DNA of 64,000 bases from positions 1 to 64,000 of the forward strand of contig NZ_LUTP01000001.1 in assembly GCF_002111585.1 (NCBI RefSeq), read 5' to 3'. Both the position numbers and the translations under genes were made by a program. This document shows, in pieces, positions 8,398 through 17,246 of this stretch; positions within the stretch are counted from its first letter, which is position 1; each line of letters begins with the position of its first letter. This DNA is from Lonsdalea iberica (GTDB lineage Bacteria; Pseudomonadota; Gammaproteobacteria; Enterobacterales; Enterobacteriaceae). The notes under the pieces are model-generated. The model did not search any database, was not told the origin of the DNA, and saw only the letters and a list, made by a program, of their open reading frames with translations.

Positions 8398-9708
8398 TTA
8401 TCGGTTAACGATTTTGGCGGGTAGGGCAACCACCAGTAAAGAGCTTGCCAGCAGGCAAGCGGCGAAAAACCACAGCGCGCCCGCGCTGCTTCCGGTGAGA
8501 TCCAGCGCAAATCCCATCAGTGAGTTACTTACCAAACCGGCAATGTTGGCCAGCGAACAGGCGAGGGCAAAACCCGTTGCGGCGGCGGTGCCTGTAAGAA
8601 AGGTGGCAGGCAGGCTGAAAAAGACCGGCACCGCGCCGATGATGGTGGCCTGAGCGATGGCAAAGAGCAGCACCGTGGCGACGACGCTGTCGGTGAAGAA
8701 TGTACTGCCCGCCATGGCGGCGGCGCCGATGAGAAAAGGGATGATGATATGCCAGCGGCGTTCACGGCGGCGATCCGAACTGGCGCCGATCGCGAGCATC
8801 CCCAACAGGGCCGCCAGGCTGGGAAGCGCGGTCAACAGTCCGATATGGAAAGGATCGGCCACCCCGGCTTGTCGGATGAGCGTCGGCATCCAGAATCCCA
8901 GCGCGTAGGCGCTTAGCAAAATGGAAAAATCGATACCGCCCAGCATCCACACTTTCAGATTGAAAAAGCCTTCCCGGAAGCGGCGAGGGGAGTGGCGGCT
9001 CTCTGCCTCATCCTGTTTTAACGCCAGGGCGACCTGCGCCTTCTCCTGCTGATTGAGCCAGTTGGCCTGTCGAAAGTTGTTAGGTAAGACCCATAGCGTC
9101 AGAACACCCAGCAACACACTGGGCAGGCCTTCCAGCAAAAATAGCCATTGCCAGCCACGCAGACCATGGAGCTGATCGAAATGAATCATGATCCAACCGG
9201 AGAGCGGTCCGCCGACAATGCTCGACAGAGGTAGCCCGATCATAAACAGAGCGATGACGCGCCCACGCCGGTGGGAGGGAAACCATTGGGTGAGATAATA
9301 AAGAACGCCCGGCAGAAAGCCGGCTTCGGCGGCCCCGAGCAGAAAACGCAGCAGGTAAAACTGCGCTGGCGTCGTCACCAGCAGTGTGCAGGTCGACAAT
9401 ACCCCCCATGAGATCATGATGCGGGCAATCCAAACTTTCGCGCCGATCTTTTCCAGCATCAGGTTGCTGGGAACTTCAAACAGGATGTAACCGACAAAAA
9501 ACAGTCCGGCGCCCAGTCCGAAAGCGGTTTCGCTAAAGTGTAAATCCTGCACCATCTGCAGCTTGGCGAATCCAATGTTGATTCGGTCCAGATAGGCGGC
9601 CAGATAGCAGAAACAAAGAAAGGGGATAAGCTTCCAGACAATTTTTCGATATAGCGTATGTTCATCTTCTTTTACCGGCGTGGTTCCGGCGGCAGATACG
9701 TTCGTCAT
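8398..9708 (-). CDS. MFS transporter, anion:cation symporter (phthalate permease-like) family
   Basis: A 436-residue major facilitator with about twelve membrane segments. The N terminus has the ACS-family pattern LIPFLCFCYLAAYLDRINIG, then GLFFVGYILFEVPSN in helix 2 and FLLGAAEAGFLPGVLYYLTQ, as in the tartrate, glucarate and phthalate permeases. These carry organic anions with protons. GAGGA lies nine bases before the ATG. It is convergent with the formate dehydrogenase gene, so a shared role in carboxylate use is possible but not shown. The substrate cannot be read from sequence. Confidence 0.9.
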   Translation of the reverse strand: MTNVSAAGTTPVKEDEHTLYRKIVWKLIPFLCFCYLAAYLDRINIGFAKLQMVQDLHFSETAFGLGAGLFFVGYILFEVPSNLMLEKIGAKVWIARIMISWGVLSTCTLLVTTPAQFYLLRFLLGAAEAGFLPGVLYYLTQWFPSHRRGRVIALFMIGLPLSSIVGGPLSGWIMIHFDQLHGLRGWQWLFLLEGLPSVLLGVLTLWVLPNNFRQANWLNQQEKAQVALALKQDEAESRHSPRRFREGFFNLKVWMLGGIDFSILLSAYALGFWMPTLIRQAGVADPFHIGLLTALPSLAALLGMLAIGASSDRRRERRWHIIIPFLIGAAAMAGSTFFTDSVVATVLLFAIAQATIIGAVPVFFSLPATFLTGTAAATGFALACSLANIAGLVSNSLMGFALDLTGSSAGALWFFAACLLASSLLVVALPAKIVNR

Positions 9709-10318
9709 GTCAGAGATTCCTCATCGATCCAATAATGGCTGCGGCTATAGGCTTTGTTCCGCAGTGCGTCGCTTTTGCGGGAAGGAAAGCGATGGCCGGA
9801 AGCGTACTCGGCGCCCAAGCGTGATGCACCACGGTCGCTGGATGTTTATTCGCGCTGTGCGAAAGTCAGTCTACTGAGAGGCAAAAAGCCTGACTAGCGT
9901 CATTTGAGGCTAAATGTTGCGATTGGGTTGCAAGCAACCGATTCTCTTCGTCTATTTCCTAGATCTTTGAATTCTGTATGAGTCAGGCTGTGCCGCGATC
10001 CGCTGAGTGAGCGCTTGGGCGTCAAAGGGAAGGAACGAGATAATAGGATGCGGCCTCGATATGCCCTCATACAGTCTGGATGCACTGCCGCTTAGCCGCC
10101 TGGAATGACGGCGAAAAGGCGCTATTTGATGCTCTAATGAGCAGATAAACCGTTTCCTGTCCGTTCTGCTAAAAAAGGGCTTGCCATCATCCGCAAAGAG
10201 CGACATAATGCGCCCACTTCTTCGGAAGACATAGATAAAACGCTGATTAATCAACAGATTGAGAGTTTTATTTATCGAGCGACTTCACAGTTTATCGCCA
10301 GTGAAAGTCGGTCGTGAC
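9709..10318. other. intergenic region before tRNA-Gly
   Basis: No supported gene. In E. coli orn lies upstream of the glycine tRNAs; no orn-like frame is seen here. The end must hold the tRNA promoter. Confidence 0.5.
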
Positions 10319-10394
<76 letters not shown>

Positions 10395-10440
10395 AATTTT
10401 GTGTTGCAGAGCGCGTCAGCCTCTGTGACGCAGTGAAAGA

Positions 10441-10462
10441 AAGGACCTTCGGGTCCTTTTTT
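10441..10462 (+). terminator. terminator of tRNA-Gly
   Basis: AAGGACC-TTCG-GGTCCTT tetraloop hairpin followed by a T run, 46 bases after the tRNA. Confidence 0.85.
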
Positions 10463-10905
10463 CGTTTCTGGCGCTTGTTGCCGATGGTCCCGCCTGTTTC
10501 CGCTCGGATGTCGGCGCAGCCTCGTCTTGCCTCGGTTCTAAACGGAAATCGACGGTGTGCATGATTATCTCCGTGCTCGTTGCCGCGGCCATTAGCCTTT
10601 CGATGTTGCCCCTCATCTGCGGATGCAATTAAATACGCCTCATTACTGGGAATGATCGTCGATGTTTTCTCATTTGCGACGTATAGAAATAGATTCTATT
10701 TACTATGGATTACGTTCATATTAATGAATCCTTCATTAACGCCAGAGTTTTTTCGTCGTTATTATATTGATATAATAACGAGAGGGAAATAATCTCCACT
10801 TCAAATATAGGAAATGAATAATATTTCTAGTTTTATAAGATTTTATTATTCAAAAATTGTTTTTAAATAATTCTTGAAGGTTATTTTGGCTTGCTGTACC
10901 GTGAA
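10463..10905. other. AT-rich leader region upstream of the peptide cassette
   Basis: No supported gene. GC falls sharply after about 10660, marking entry into the peptide/radical SAM cassette and presumably containing its promoter. Confidence 0.5.
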
Positions 10906-10930
10906 TTAGGATGTTTTTCAGGCATCCTAA
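10906..10930. promoter_or_regulatory. perfect inverted repeat upstream of the precursor peptide
   Basis: TTAGGATG and CATCCTAA separated by 9 bases, ending 41 bases before the peptide start. It could be a dimeric operator or a leader RNA hairpin; it is not followed by a long T run. Confidence 0.5.
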
Positions 10931-10971
10931 TAAATGATTATTAACTTGGTAATTTAAAAGGAGATTATGTT

Positions 10972-11067
10972 ATGAAATTCAACCCCCAAGTTTCTGTTGT
11001 CAGTAAAAGTACATTAAATAGCTCTTGCTCTCTGCGAGTCGCTTCTTGTTCTTTACGTCAGAAATAA
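10972..11067 (+). CDS. putative RiPP precursor peptide with duplicated SCSLR motif
   Basis: A 31-residue peptide with a strong ribosome binding site (AAGGAG eight bases before the ATG). The N-terminal half (KFNPQVSVVSKSTLNS) would be the leader. The C-terminal part contains SCSLR-VA-SCSLR-QK, a tandem motif with the only two cysteines. It is followed by a hairpin and then by a radical SAM-SPASM enzyme with an N-terminal PqqD-like domain, the usual layout precursor-attenuator-maturase. Cysteine/side-chain thioether formation (sactipeptide or ranthipeptide type) or Arg/Leu crosslinking are possible modifications; none is shown. I recognise no described family. Its size puts it below usual gene-calling cutoffs. 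Confidence 0.75.
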   Translation: MKFNPQVSVVSKSTLNSSCSLRVASCSLRQK

Positions 11068-11080
11068 TCAGTATTAGCAC

Positions 11081-11131
11081 AAGGGCATGGAAGCGCATTT
11101 TATTGGTTTTCTGCCCTTTATTTTATTATCT
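11081..11131 (+). terminator. attenuator-like hairpin between precursor and maturase genes
   Basis: AAGGGCA (11081-11087) pairs with TGCCCTT (11112-11118) and is followed by TATTTTATTAT. It sits in the gap between peptide and enzyme, where RiPP operons often carry a partial terminator that keeps precursor mRNA in excess. Confidence 0.6.
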
Positions 11132-11181
11132 TAGCAAGATGATAATGTGGTGAATTGATAATATGCCAAGAGGGATCTTAG

Positions 11182-12522
11182 ATGTTAGCCTGCTATCCAT
11201 ATATCAATAATAAAATAATACTCAAAGCCAATGAAGAGGGGGATTACAGACTGGTTTCATCCATTGAATATGATATTGATGGTGATGTGATCATTAACGA
11301 GTCTACGCGCTACTTATTGTCATTATTCGATGGGCGAAAGAGAACGTCAGATATTATTAATGAGGTGGAGAGAGCTTTTTTAGGCAGTGACCGTTCGGAA
11401 ATTGAACGCGCCGTTATCGAGACGTTCTCTAATTTAAGTCACATCGGGATAGTAAAAGCGTGCCCGCTTCCTATTCCCTCCGAAGAGATAATCATCAAAA
11501 AAACGAACTCATTGGATACTGTATATATTGAATTGACTAATTCATGTAACTTGACATGTATTCATTGCTACAACGAATCGGGTTATGCCAGAAGCAATGA
11601 ATTATCAACGGAGAATATGCTCTCCTTGATTAATGAAATTAGCAAATCTGGCGCGACCGATGTTATTTTGACGGGGGGAGAACCCTTCAAAAGAAATGAT
11701 ATTTTTATTCTTATCGATGAAATTGTGAAAAATGACCTCAGATTTTCCATATTTAGCAACGGACTTTTGATTACGCCAGAAATGGCAGAGCGATTGAAAA
11801 AATATAATGTGGAATTTATGGCCATCAGTCTTGACGGTGCGAATGCGGCCTCCCACGAGAGTATTCGCGGGAAAAATACTTTTAAACGGACTATAGAAAA
11901 GATTAGATTATTAAAGGAATATGGAATCAATGTAAGGGTTAACCACACTTTAACGACGAAAACCATCACTGAATTAGAAGAGTTTATGGCGTTGATGAAA
12001 GAGCTGCAGGTGGAAAACGTCTACTTTGACCGGTTCGATTATTTTGGCCGCGGGAAGAAAAACAAGGAGTTGGTCATTTCCATCGATGATGGATTTAAGG
12101 TGAGAAAATTGATTGAAAAATATTGCGACGATCAATGTTTGGCCACTCATGAAGCCTCATTGGGTCAAATGAGGGAGATCTCTTCGGCCAAGAATCTTTG
12201 CGGTGTCGGTTTTAATCAATGTTATATAAAATCGAATGGTGACCTGAGTTTTTGTCCTGTTATGTCAGACGATAAATTTATTATTGGCAATATACTCAAT
12301 CAGGAATTGGACTCACTATGGCAAGATCCCAAGTGGGATGTCATTAGGCACGCTACCGTTGATGTTATCGCTGGTTGCGTCGAGTGTGACAGTCAAAGCC
12401 AATGCCTGGGCGGCTGTAAAGCGAAAGCTTATAATCACTATGGTCAGTTTACCTCGCCGGATCCTTGGGCTTGTTCGCAATTCAAAAGCAATGCTATTTT
12501 CAGTACAAAATTATTATCCTGA
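11182..12522 (+). CDS. radical SAM/SPASM peptide maturase with N-terminal PqqD-like domain
   Basis: A 446-residue enzyme. Residues ~20-95 resemble a PqqD/RRE leader-binding domain (GDVIINESTRYLLSLFDG). The radical SAM cluster motif is C122-x3-C126-x2-C129 (CNLTCIHC), with GGEP at 165-168. The C-terminal SPASM domain is complete: C340, GX4C ending at C358, CX2CX5CX3C at 399-412 and C431, enough for two auxiliary iron-sulfur clusters. Such enzymes modify ribosomal peptides by radical chemistry, and the 31-residue SCSLR peptide just upstream is the evident substrate. The start has AAGAGGGA six bases upstream. GC is lower than in core neighbours, suggesting transfer. The reaction type cannot be read from sequence. 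Confidence 0.92.
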   Translation: MLACYPYINNKIILKANEEGDYRLVSSIEYDIDGDVIINESTRYLLSLFDGRKRTSDIINEVERAFLGSDRSEIERAVIETFSNLSHIGIVKACPLPIPSEEIIIKKTNSLDTVYIELTNSCNLTCIHCYNESGYARSNELSTENMLSLINEISKSGATDVILTGGEPFKRNDIFILIDEIVKNDLRFSIFSNGLLITPEMAERLKKYNVEFMAISLDGANAASHESIRGKNTFKRTIEKIRLLKEYGINVRVNHTLTTKTITELEEFMALMKELQVENVYFDRFDYFGRGKKNKELVISIDDGFKVRKLIEKYCDDQCLATHEASLGQMREISSAKNLCGVGFNQCYIKSNGDLSFCPVMSDDKFIIGNILNQELDSLWQDPKWDVIRHATVDVIAGCVECDSQSQCLGGCKAKAYNHYGQFTSPDPWACSQFKSNAIFSTKLLS

Positions 12523-12866
12523 CTAATAGTAAGCTAAAAATTAACGGGATCGTATCGACGCCGTGAGGTCGATTATTTTGCTATTCAGGCTGTCGTTTAA
12601 TAGCAGCTTTGATGACGTATTGAAGCTTGAAGCATGGGTAAAAATGATTCCGTTTAGACTCTATGTGGAATGAGGATTCCGCGATCGGCGCGAGAAGCGA
12701 TATAACGGATGGAAGCAGGGCGAAGCGTTGCTCATTTTCATTCTTCGTATTATTCTGCAGTAATTTTCATTTAGTGCGAGTGTCGTGATTTTGTGTCAAC
12801 TTGATGAAAGTGAAAACGACTTAGATGCCAGCCAGCGCTCTAGCATAAAATTTAGAGATATCGAAT
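12523..12866. other. intergenic stretch between maturase and exporter genes
   Basis: No gene-like frame or clear terminator is seen. The 344-base gap makes co-transcription of the exporter with the maturase uncertain. Confidence 0.5.
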
Positions 12867-13457
12867 ATGGAAATTTACAACTACATTGCTTTCTTCATTT
12901 TTTCTTTCGTCGCCAGTATTACTCCAGGACCGGCTAATATCGCGATATTCAGCCAGTCATCAAAAAGCAATTGGAAGAAAACGATTCCTTTTTCCCTCGG
13001 TATTACGATGGGTTTTGGTGTGGTTCTTTACGCAAGTGCATATATTTATTTGTCGGGAGCCAAGGCAGATGAAAGAATTATGTATCTTCTGAAAATATTA
13101 GGCTCGATTTATTTGTTGTGGATAAGCTATCAGATTATTCGATCCAGTGCTGACTTGCCCTCAGAAGCAAATAAACCGACGCTCTCTTTCTCCAGTGGAT
13201 TACTTATTCATCCATTGAGCTATAAGGCTTGGTTGTTCGCTATTCTTTCCTATAGTTCTTTTGTCACAAGCGCAAACCGACAACACATCGTCGTTTATGC
13301 TGTGCTTTTTTTCATCTCTTCCATCATCTCATTGATACCCTGGATGGCGCTGGGGCATATCGCAGGGCACTATTTAAGTTCTAGAAAAATAGGGTTGATC
13401 AATAAGATATCGGGTTGGACGTTAATCATTCTGGTGATCTATGTATGGGTCATCTAG
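12867..13457 (+). CDS. LysE/RhtB-family exporter
   Basis: A 196-residue inner-membrane protein with about six hydrophobic segments. The family signature near residue 20, ITPGPANIAIFSQS, is intact, as are a second-helix GITMGFG motif and the C-terminal hydrophobic helix. LysE/RhtB proteins export amino acids and small derivatives. Its place after the peptide/maturase pair raises the idea that it exports the mature product or a fragment, but a 344-base gap separates them and such transporters usually move single amino acids. Low GC resembles the peptide cassette rather than the flanking genes. Confidence 0.88.
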   Translation: MEIYNYIAFFIFSFVASITPGPANIAIFSQSSKSNWKKTIPFSLGITMGFGVVLYASAYIYLSGAKADERIMYLLKILGSIYLLWISYQIIRSSADLPSEANKPTLSFSSGLLIHPLSYKAWLFAILSYSSFVTSANRQHIVVYAVLFFISSIISLIPWMALGHIAGHYLSSRKIGLINKISGWTLIILVIYVWVI

Positions 13458-13569
13458 CTGATCCAAAGTGTGTTGGTTTGCGTATTTCAGGGCAATGCTG
13501 GCTATCATGGCATCATCGGGAGGAGCACTATCTGTCCGGTCAGAGGCCCCAAACTATGACCCGCTGCCG

Positions 13570-14796
13570 TTATTCGTGATGCTGTGTTGAACCGCACGAG
13601 TGAAGCAGAGGTCGATTTTTAGCGAATATTTCGCAAAGGACCTCCATATCGTGCCAGAGTTCATCTACCGCTTCCAAGCCGATACTGATACGCAGATAGA
13701 CTGCATTGGCTGGTACGGATATCAGTGAGCGTTCGTCGCCCAGTTCCGCTGGCACGATCAGGCTGTGAGTTCCTCCCCATGAAAAACCGATCTTAAAGGT
13801 CGTCAGGCTGTTGAGGGCGCTATCCACGATGGCGTTAGACATCTCGTCCAATCGCAGGGTGAACACGCCTGCACTTCCGGCGAAATCGCGTTGCCAAAAT
13901 ACATGCCCAGGGCTGTCGGTCAGAGCGGGGTGCAACACGGCCGAAACCACGGGGTTGTTGCACAACCGCTGGGCAAACTCAAGCGCGACCCCCCCTGCGT
14001 GGCGTAGCCGAAGCGCCATCGTTTCAAGCCCTCGAAGCGCCAGCGAGCACTCATCGGGAGACACCCCCATCCCCAGCATGCCAACCTGGTGTTTCACGCG
14101 CTCATATAAAGCACCATCCTGGAAACTGAGAGAGCCCAGCAGAATATCCGAATGGCCGCCGACATATTTCGTCAAGGCTTCAGCCACCAAATCTGCGCCG
14201 AGTTGGAGAGGTTTACACAAGAGTGCTGTAGCCCAAGTATTGTCGCATCCGACGAGTGAGCCTGCGGCGTGTGCTAGTCGGGCAATGGTCGGCAAATCAC
14301 TGACTTCCAGTGAGGTCGACCCCGGGGATTCAACCCAGACCAGTTTGGTGACTCCAGGGCGCAGACGCTTATTCATGTCAGTGAGGTCCATAGGATCATA
14401 AACTTCGCAAATAACGCCGAATTGAGACAGTACGGTTTGAGCGAATTCTTTGACCGGCGGGTAGACGTTGTCTGGAATGAGCAGATGGTCGTTTTGCCGG
14501 AGTAGCGCTAGCATGACCGCGCCTATGGCCGCCTGTCCTGAAGGTACGACAAGCGTGCCCTCTGCTTTTTGCAGCTGAGAAAGCTGTCTCTCCAGACAGC
14601 GGCTGGTCGGCGTGCCGAAAAGACCGTAAGTATAGCCCTCGGGTCCCCGCTTTCTACGGTTGCGGAAAGCCTCTGCGTCGGGGTAGACGATGGTCGATGC
14701 GCGATAAACCGGGACGGAAAAACCGGCGAAACCATCCATAATGGTATCGGGATGAGAGACGCATCGCGTTGCATCTGAAGGGATGGTGTTCGACAT
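13570..14796 (-). CDS. Cys/Met-metabolism PLP enzyme, cystathionine beta-lyase-like
   Basis: A 408-residue fold-type I PLP enzyme of the Cys/Met metabolism family. The PLP lysine is in EALTKYVGGHSD, and the MetC-like landmarks PVYRASTIVYPD, YGLFGTPTSRCLERQLS, VVPSGQAAI and VESPGSTSLEVSDLP are present. MetC-type enzymes split cystathionine into homocysteine, pyruvate and ammonia and also have cysteine-desulfhydrase activity. The start at 14796 was chosen because GAGAGGAAAG lies just before it; an in-frame ATG 20 codons upstream has no site. It is divergent from the sucrose isomerase gene. It may be a second, non-orthologous lyase, since it has no methionine-gene neighbours. Confidence 0.88.
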   Translation of the reverse strand: MSNTIPSDATRCVSHPDTIMDGFAGFSVPVYRASTIVYPDAEAFRNRRKRGPEGYTYGLFGTPTSRCLERQLSQLQKAEGTLVVPSGQAAIGAVMLALLRQNDHLLIPDNVYPPVKEFAQTVLSQFGVICEVYDPMDLTDMNKRLRPGVTKLVWVESPGSTSLEVSDLPTIARLAHAAGSLVGCDNTWATALLCKPLQLGADLVAEALTKYVGGHSDILLGSLSFQDGALYERVKHQVGMLGMGVSPDECSLALRGLETMALRLRHAGGVALEFAQRLCNNPVVSAVLHPALTDSPGHVFWQRDFAGSAGVFTLRLDEMSNAIVDSALNSLTTFKIGFSWGGTHSLIVPAELGDERSLISVPANAVYLRISIGLEAVDELWHDMEVLCEIFAKNRPLLHSCGSTQHHE

Positions 14797-15279
14797 TCTT
14801 TCCTCTCCGGACTGTAAAAACATTGTACGAAATGACGTCTTAATGGGACGACTCACGTTGACGAACTATTCGAACTAATAAATATCGACCTAACCGAATC
14901 ATAACGATGTTATTCGGCGTGTGCACATGTGTTATGACGCTCTATTTATATAAAGCTATTCAACGTTATTGAAAATCCCAAGCATTAATTATTGCGTGAT
15001 TAATATTTTGGTAAGTAATTTTTTGGGGGTGAATTAAATTTCTCGCGATTTCAATTTTTTATATTAACAATGAAAATGATTTTTAAGTTGTCTAATAATA
15101 TATTAAATATGACACGTATCTGTTTTCCTATCGCAACGCTGTTGTAAGTCTTGTTTTTGCTTGTGAAGCCGCTCACATAATAAAATATTATCGGTCGTGA
15201 GCGTTGCCGGAAGCTGCCATCTTTTAATCAGCGACATTTCTTATACATTCAAAAACGATCATTGATAGGGAAGGGAACG
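14797..15279. other. AT-rich divergent promoter region
   Basis: It separates the lyase gene (minus strand) from the sucrose isomerase gene (plus strand). Very AT-rich between about 14940 and 15120; no gene or clear operator is seen. Confidence 0.5.
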
Positions 15280-17022
15280 ATGGCGAATTTACCTATGTGT
15301 ATGCTGGCCGCAGCGATGTCATCCGTGGTGCTGCCTCAGACCGCAGATGCTGTTGAAGAAAAGAAAAATCGTGAATGGTGGAAAGAGGTTGTCGTTTACC
15401 AAATATATCCTCGTTCATTCAACGATAGTGATGGAGACGGCATTGGTGACCTCAATGGTATTACTGAGAAACTGGATTACCTGAAAAAACTCGGCGTTGA
15501 CGTGATTTGGCTCAGTCCGCATTTTGACTCCCCGAATGCGGACAATGGTTATGACATTCGTGATTACAAGAAGGTCATGAAAGAGTTCGGCACGATGAAT
15601 GATTTCGACCACATGCTTAGCGAAATAAAACGCCGTGATATGCGTTTGATTATTGATTTAGTGGTTAACCACACCAGTGATGAGCATCAGTGGTTTAAAG
15701 AAAGCAGAAAGTCCAAGGATAATCCGTACCGCGATTACTATATCTGGCGAGATGGGCGCAATGGCGAGGTGCCGAATAATTATCCCGCTTTCTTCGGTGG
15801 CCCTGCCTGGAAAAAAGACGATCAGACCGGACAATATTATCTGCACTATTTCGCGGAGAAGCAGCCTGACCTGAATTGGGAAAATAAAAAGGTTCATCAG
15901 GAGGTCTATGACATTATGCGCTTCTGGCTGGATAAGGGCGTCTCCGGTTTTCGCATGGACGTGATCCCTTTTATTTCCAAGCAGCCCGGTCTGCCTGATT
16001 TAAGCCCGCAGCAGCTGGCCCAGCCGCAAAATGTTTTCGCCACCGGACCGCGTATCCATGAATATCTACATGAGATGAATCGAGAAGTTCTGGCGCCTTA
16101 TAACGCCATGAGCGTGGGCGAGGCCTATGGGGTCACGTTTGAGGACACGCCCAAGTTCGTCGACACGGATCGCCAGGAATTAAATATGCTGTTCCATTTT
16201 GACGTCGTACGCCTTGACCGAGACGGCTGGCGCAAGACGGAGTGGACCTTGCCGCAACTCAAAACCGCCTTCGCGAAAATTGACCGTTCAGGTGCGGCGG
16301 GTTGGAACACCAGTTTCCTGAGCAACCATGACCTTCCGCGCGCGGTGTCGCATTTCGGCGATGACAGCGAGGCGTGGCGGGAGCTGTCCGCCAAAGCGTT
16401 GGCCACGCTCATGATGACCCAGCGGGCGACGCCCTTCGTGTATCAGGGGGAAGAGCTGGGCATGACCAATTATCCTTTCACCAGCGAGAAGGATTTCGAG
16501 GACGTTGAAATCCGCGGATTATGGAAGGCGTTGGTGGAAGGGGGAAAAGTCTCGTCCAAAGAGTTTCTGGATAATGTGCGCCAAACCTCCCGCGATAATG
16601 GCAGAACGCCGATGCAGTGGAGTACCGCGGCGCAGGGGGGATTTACCACTGGCACGCCGTGGCTGGCGGTGAACCCCAACTATACGAAAATCAATGCGGC
16701 CGCTCAGGTCGACGATGACCATTCGGTCTACGGTTATCATCGTCAGCTGATTGCGCTGCGGCGTCAGGCTCCGGCGCTGATCCACGGGGAGTATCGCGAT
16801 TTGGCGCCGGAACATCCTAAGCTTTTCGTTTATACCCGCACGTTAAAAGATCAGCAGTATCTGGTCGGCATTAACTTCTCGCGCGAGACGCAGAACTGGT
16901 CGTTGCCGGCAGATAAGAAGATTGTTCAATCCGTCATCAGCAACCGGCCGGAAAACGCCGCCTCGCCTGGCGCCGATCGTCTAACTTTACAGGCCTGGCA
17001 GGCCGTTATTTTCAAACTGTAA
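15280..17022 (+). CDS. exported sucrose isomerase (isomaltulose/trehalulose synthase), GH13
   Basis: A 580-residue GH13 protein with a signal peptide ending in the AxA-like site TADA. It rearranges sucrose to isomaltulose and trehalulose. The (beta/alpha)8 landmarks are present: YQIYPRSF (39-46), DLVVNH, nucleophile D227 in GFRMDV, acid E281 in VGEAYG, and NHD near 350. The motif RLDRD at 311-315 is the product-specificity loop of sucrose isomerases and is absent from ordinary oligo-1,6-glucosidases; the downstream AVSHFGDD and QRATPF also fit PalI-type enzymes. ATG 15280 was chosen because AAGGGAA lies upstream and it gives a clean signal peptide. No sucrose transporter or pal catabolic genes are adjacent, so it stands alone. 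Confidence 0.9.
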   Translation: MANLPMCMLAAAMSSVVLPQTADAVEEKKNREWWKEVVVYQIYPRSFNDSDGDGIGDLNGITEKLDYLKKLGVDVIWLSPHFDSPNADNGYDIRDYKKVMKEFGTMNDFDHMLSEIKRRDMRLIIDLVVNHTSDEHQWFKESRKSKDNPYRDYYIWRDGRNGEVPNNYPAFFGGPAWKKDDQTGQYYLHYFAEKQPDLNWENKKVHQEVYDIMRFWLDKGVSGFRMDVIPFISKQPGLPDLSPQQLAQPQNVFATGPRIHEYLHEMNREVLAPYNAMSVGEAYGVTFEDTPKFVDTDRQELNMLFHFDVVRLDRDGWRKTEWTLPQLKTAFAKIDRSGAAGWNTSFLSNHDLPRAVSHFGDDSEAWRELSAKALATLMMTQRATPFVYQGEELGMTNYPFTSEKDFEDVEIRGLWKALVEGGKVSSKEFLDNVRQTSRDNGRTPMQWSTAAQGGFTTGTPWLAVNPNYTKINAAAQVDDDHSVYGYHRQLIALRRQAPALIHGEYRDLAPEHPKLFVYTRTLKDQQYLVGINFSRETQNWSLPADKKIVQSVISNRPENAASPGADRLTLQAWQAVIFKL

Positions 17023-17246
17023 TCTGCACACCTAACCGTCACCCCCTAAGCCTTACGGCGTGACGGTTCCCATCGTGTTTCTCCTTTCGTCCATTAGCAC
17101 CCTGGTTGCTAATGATGACGCTCTTCCCGATCTTCCGTCGTTTTCACCACGTTGAACACACACGATGAGCTTATTCAACGTGAGAAGGACAGGCTGGTTT
17201 CCTTGGCCTGTATGACATAAGGGGTGAAGGTTTTTTAGCCGCAAAC

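Noticed and set aside
9952-10254. 100-codon minus-strand frame upstream of tRNA-Gly
   Set aside because: Composition unlike a protein and no start signal.
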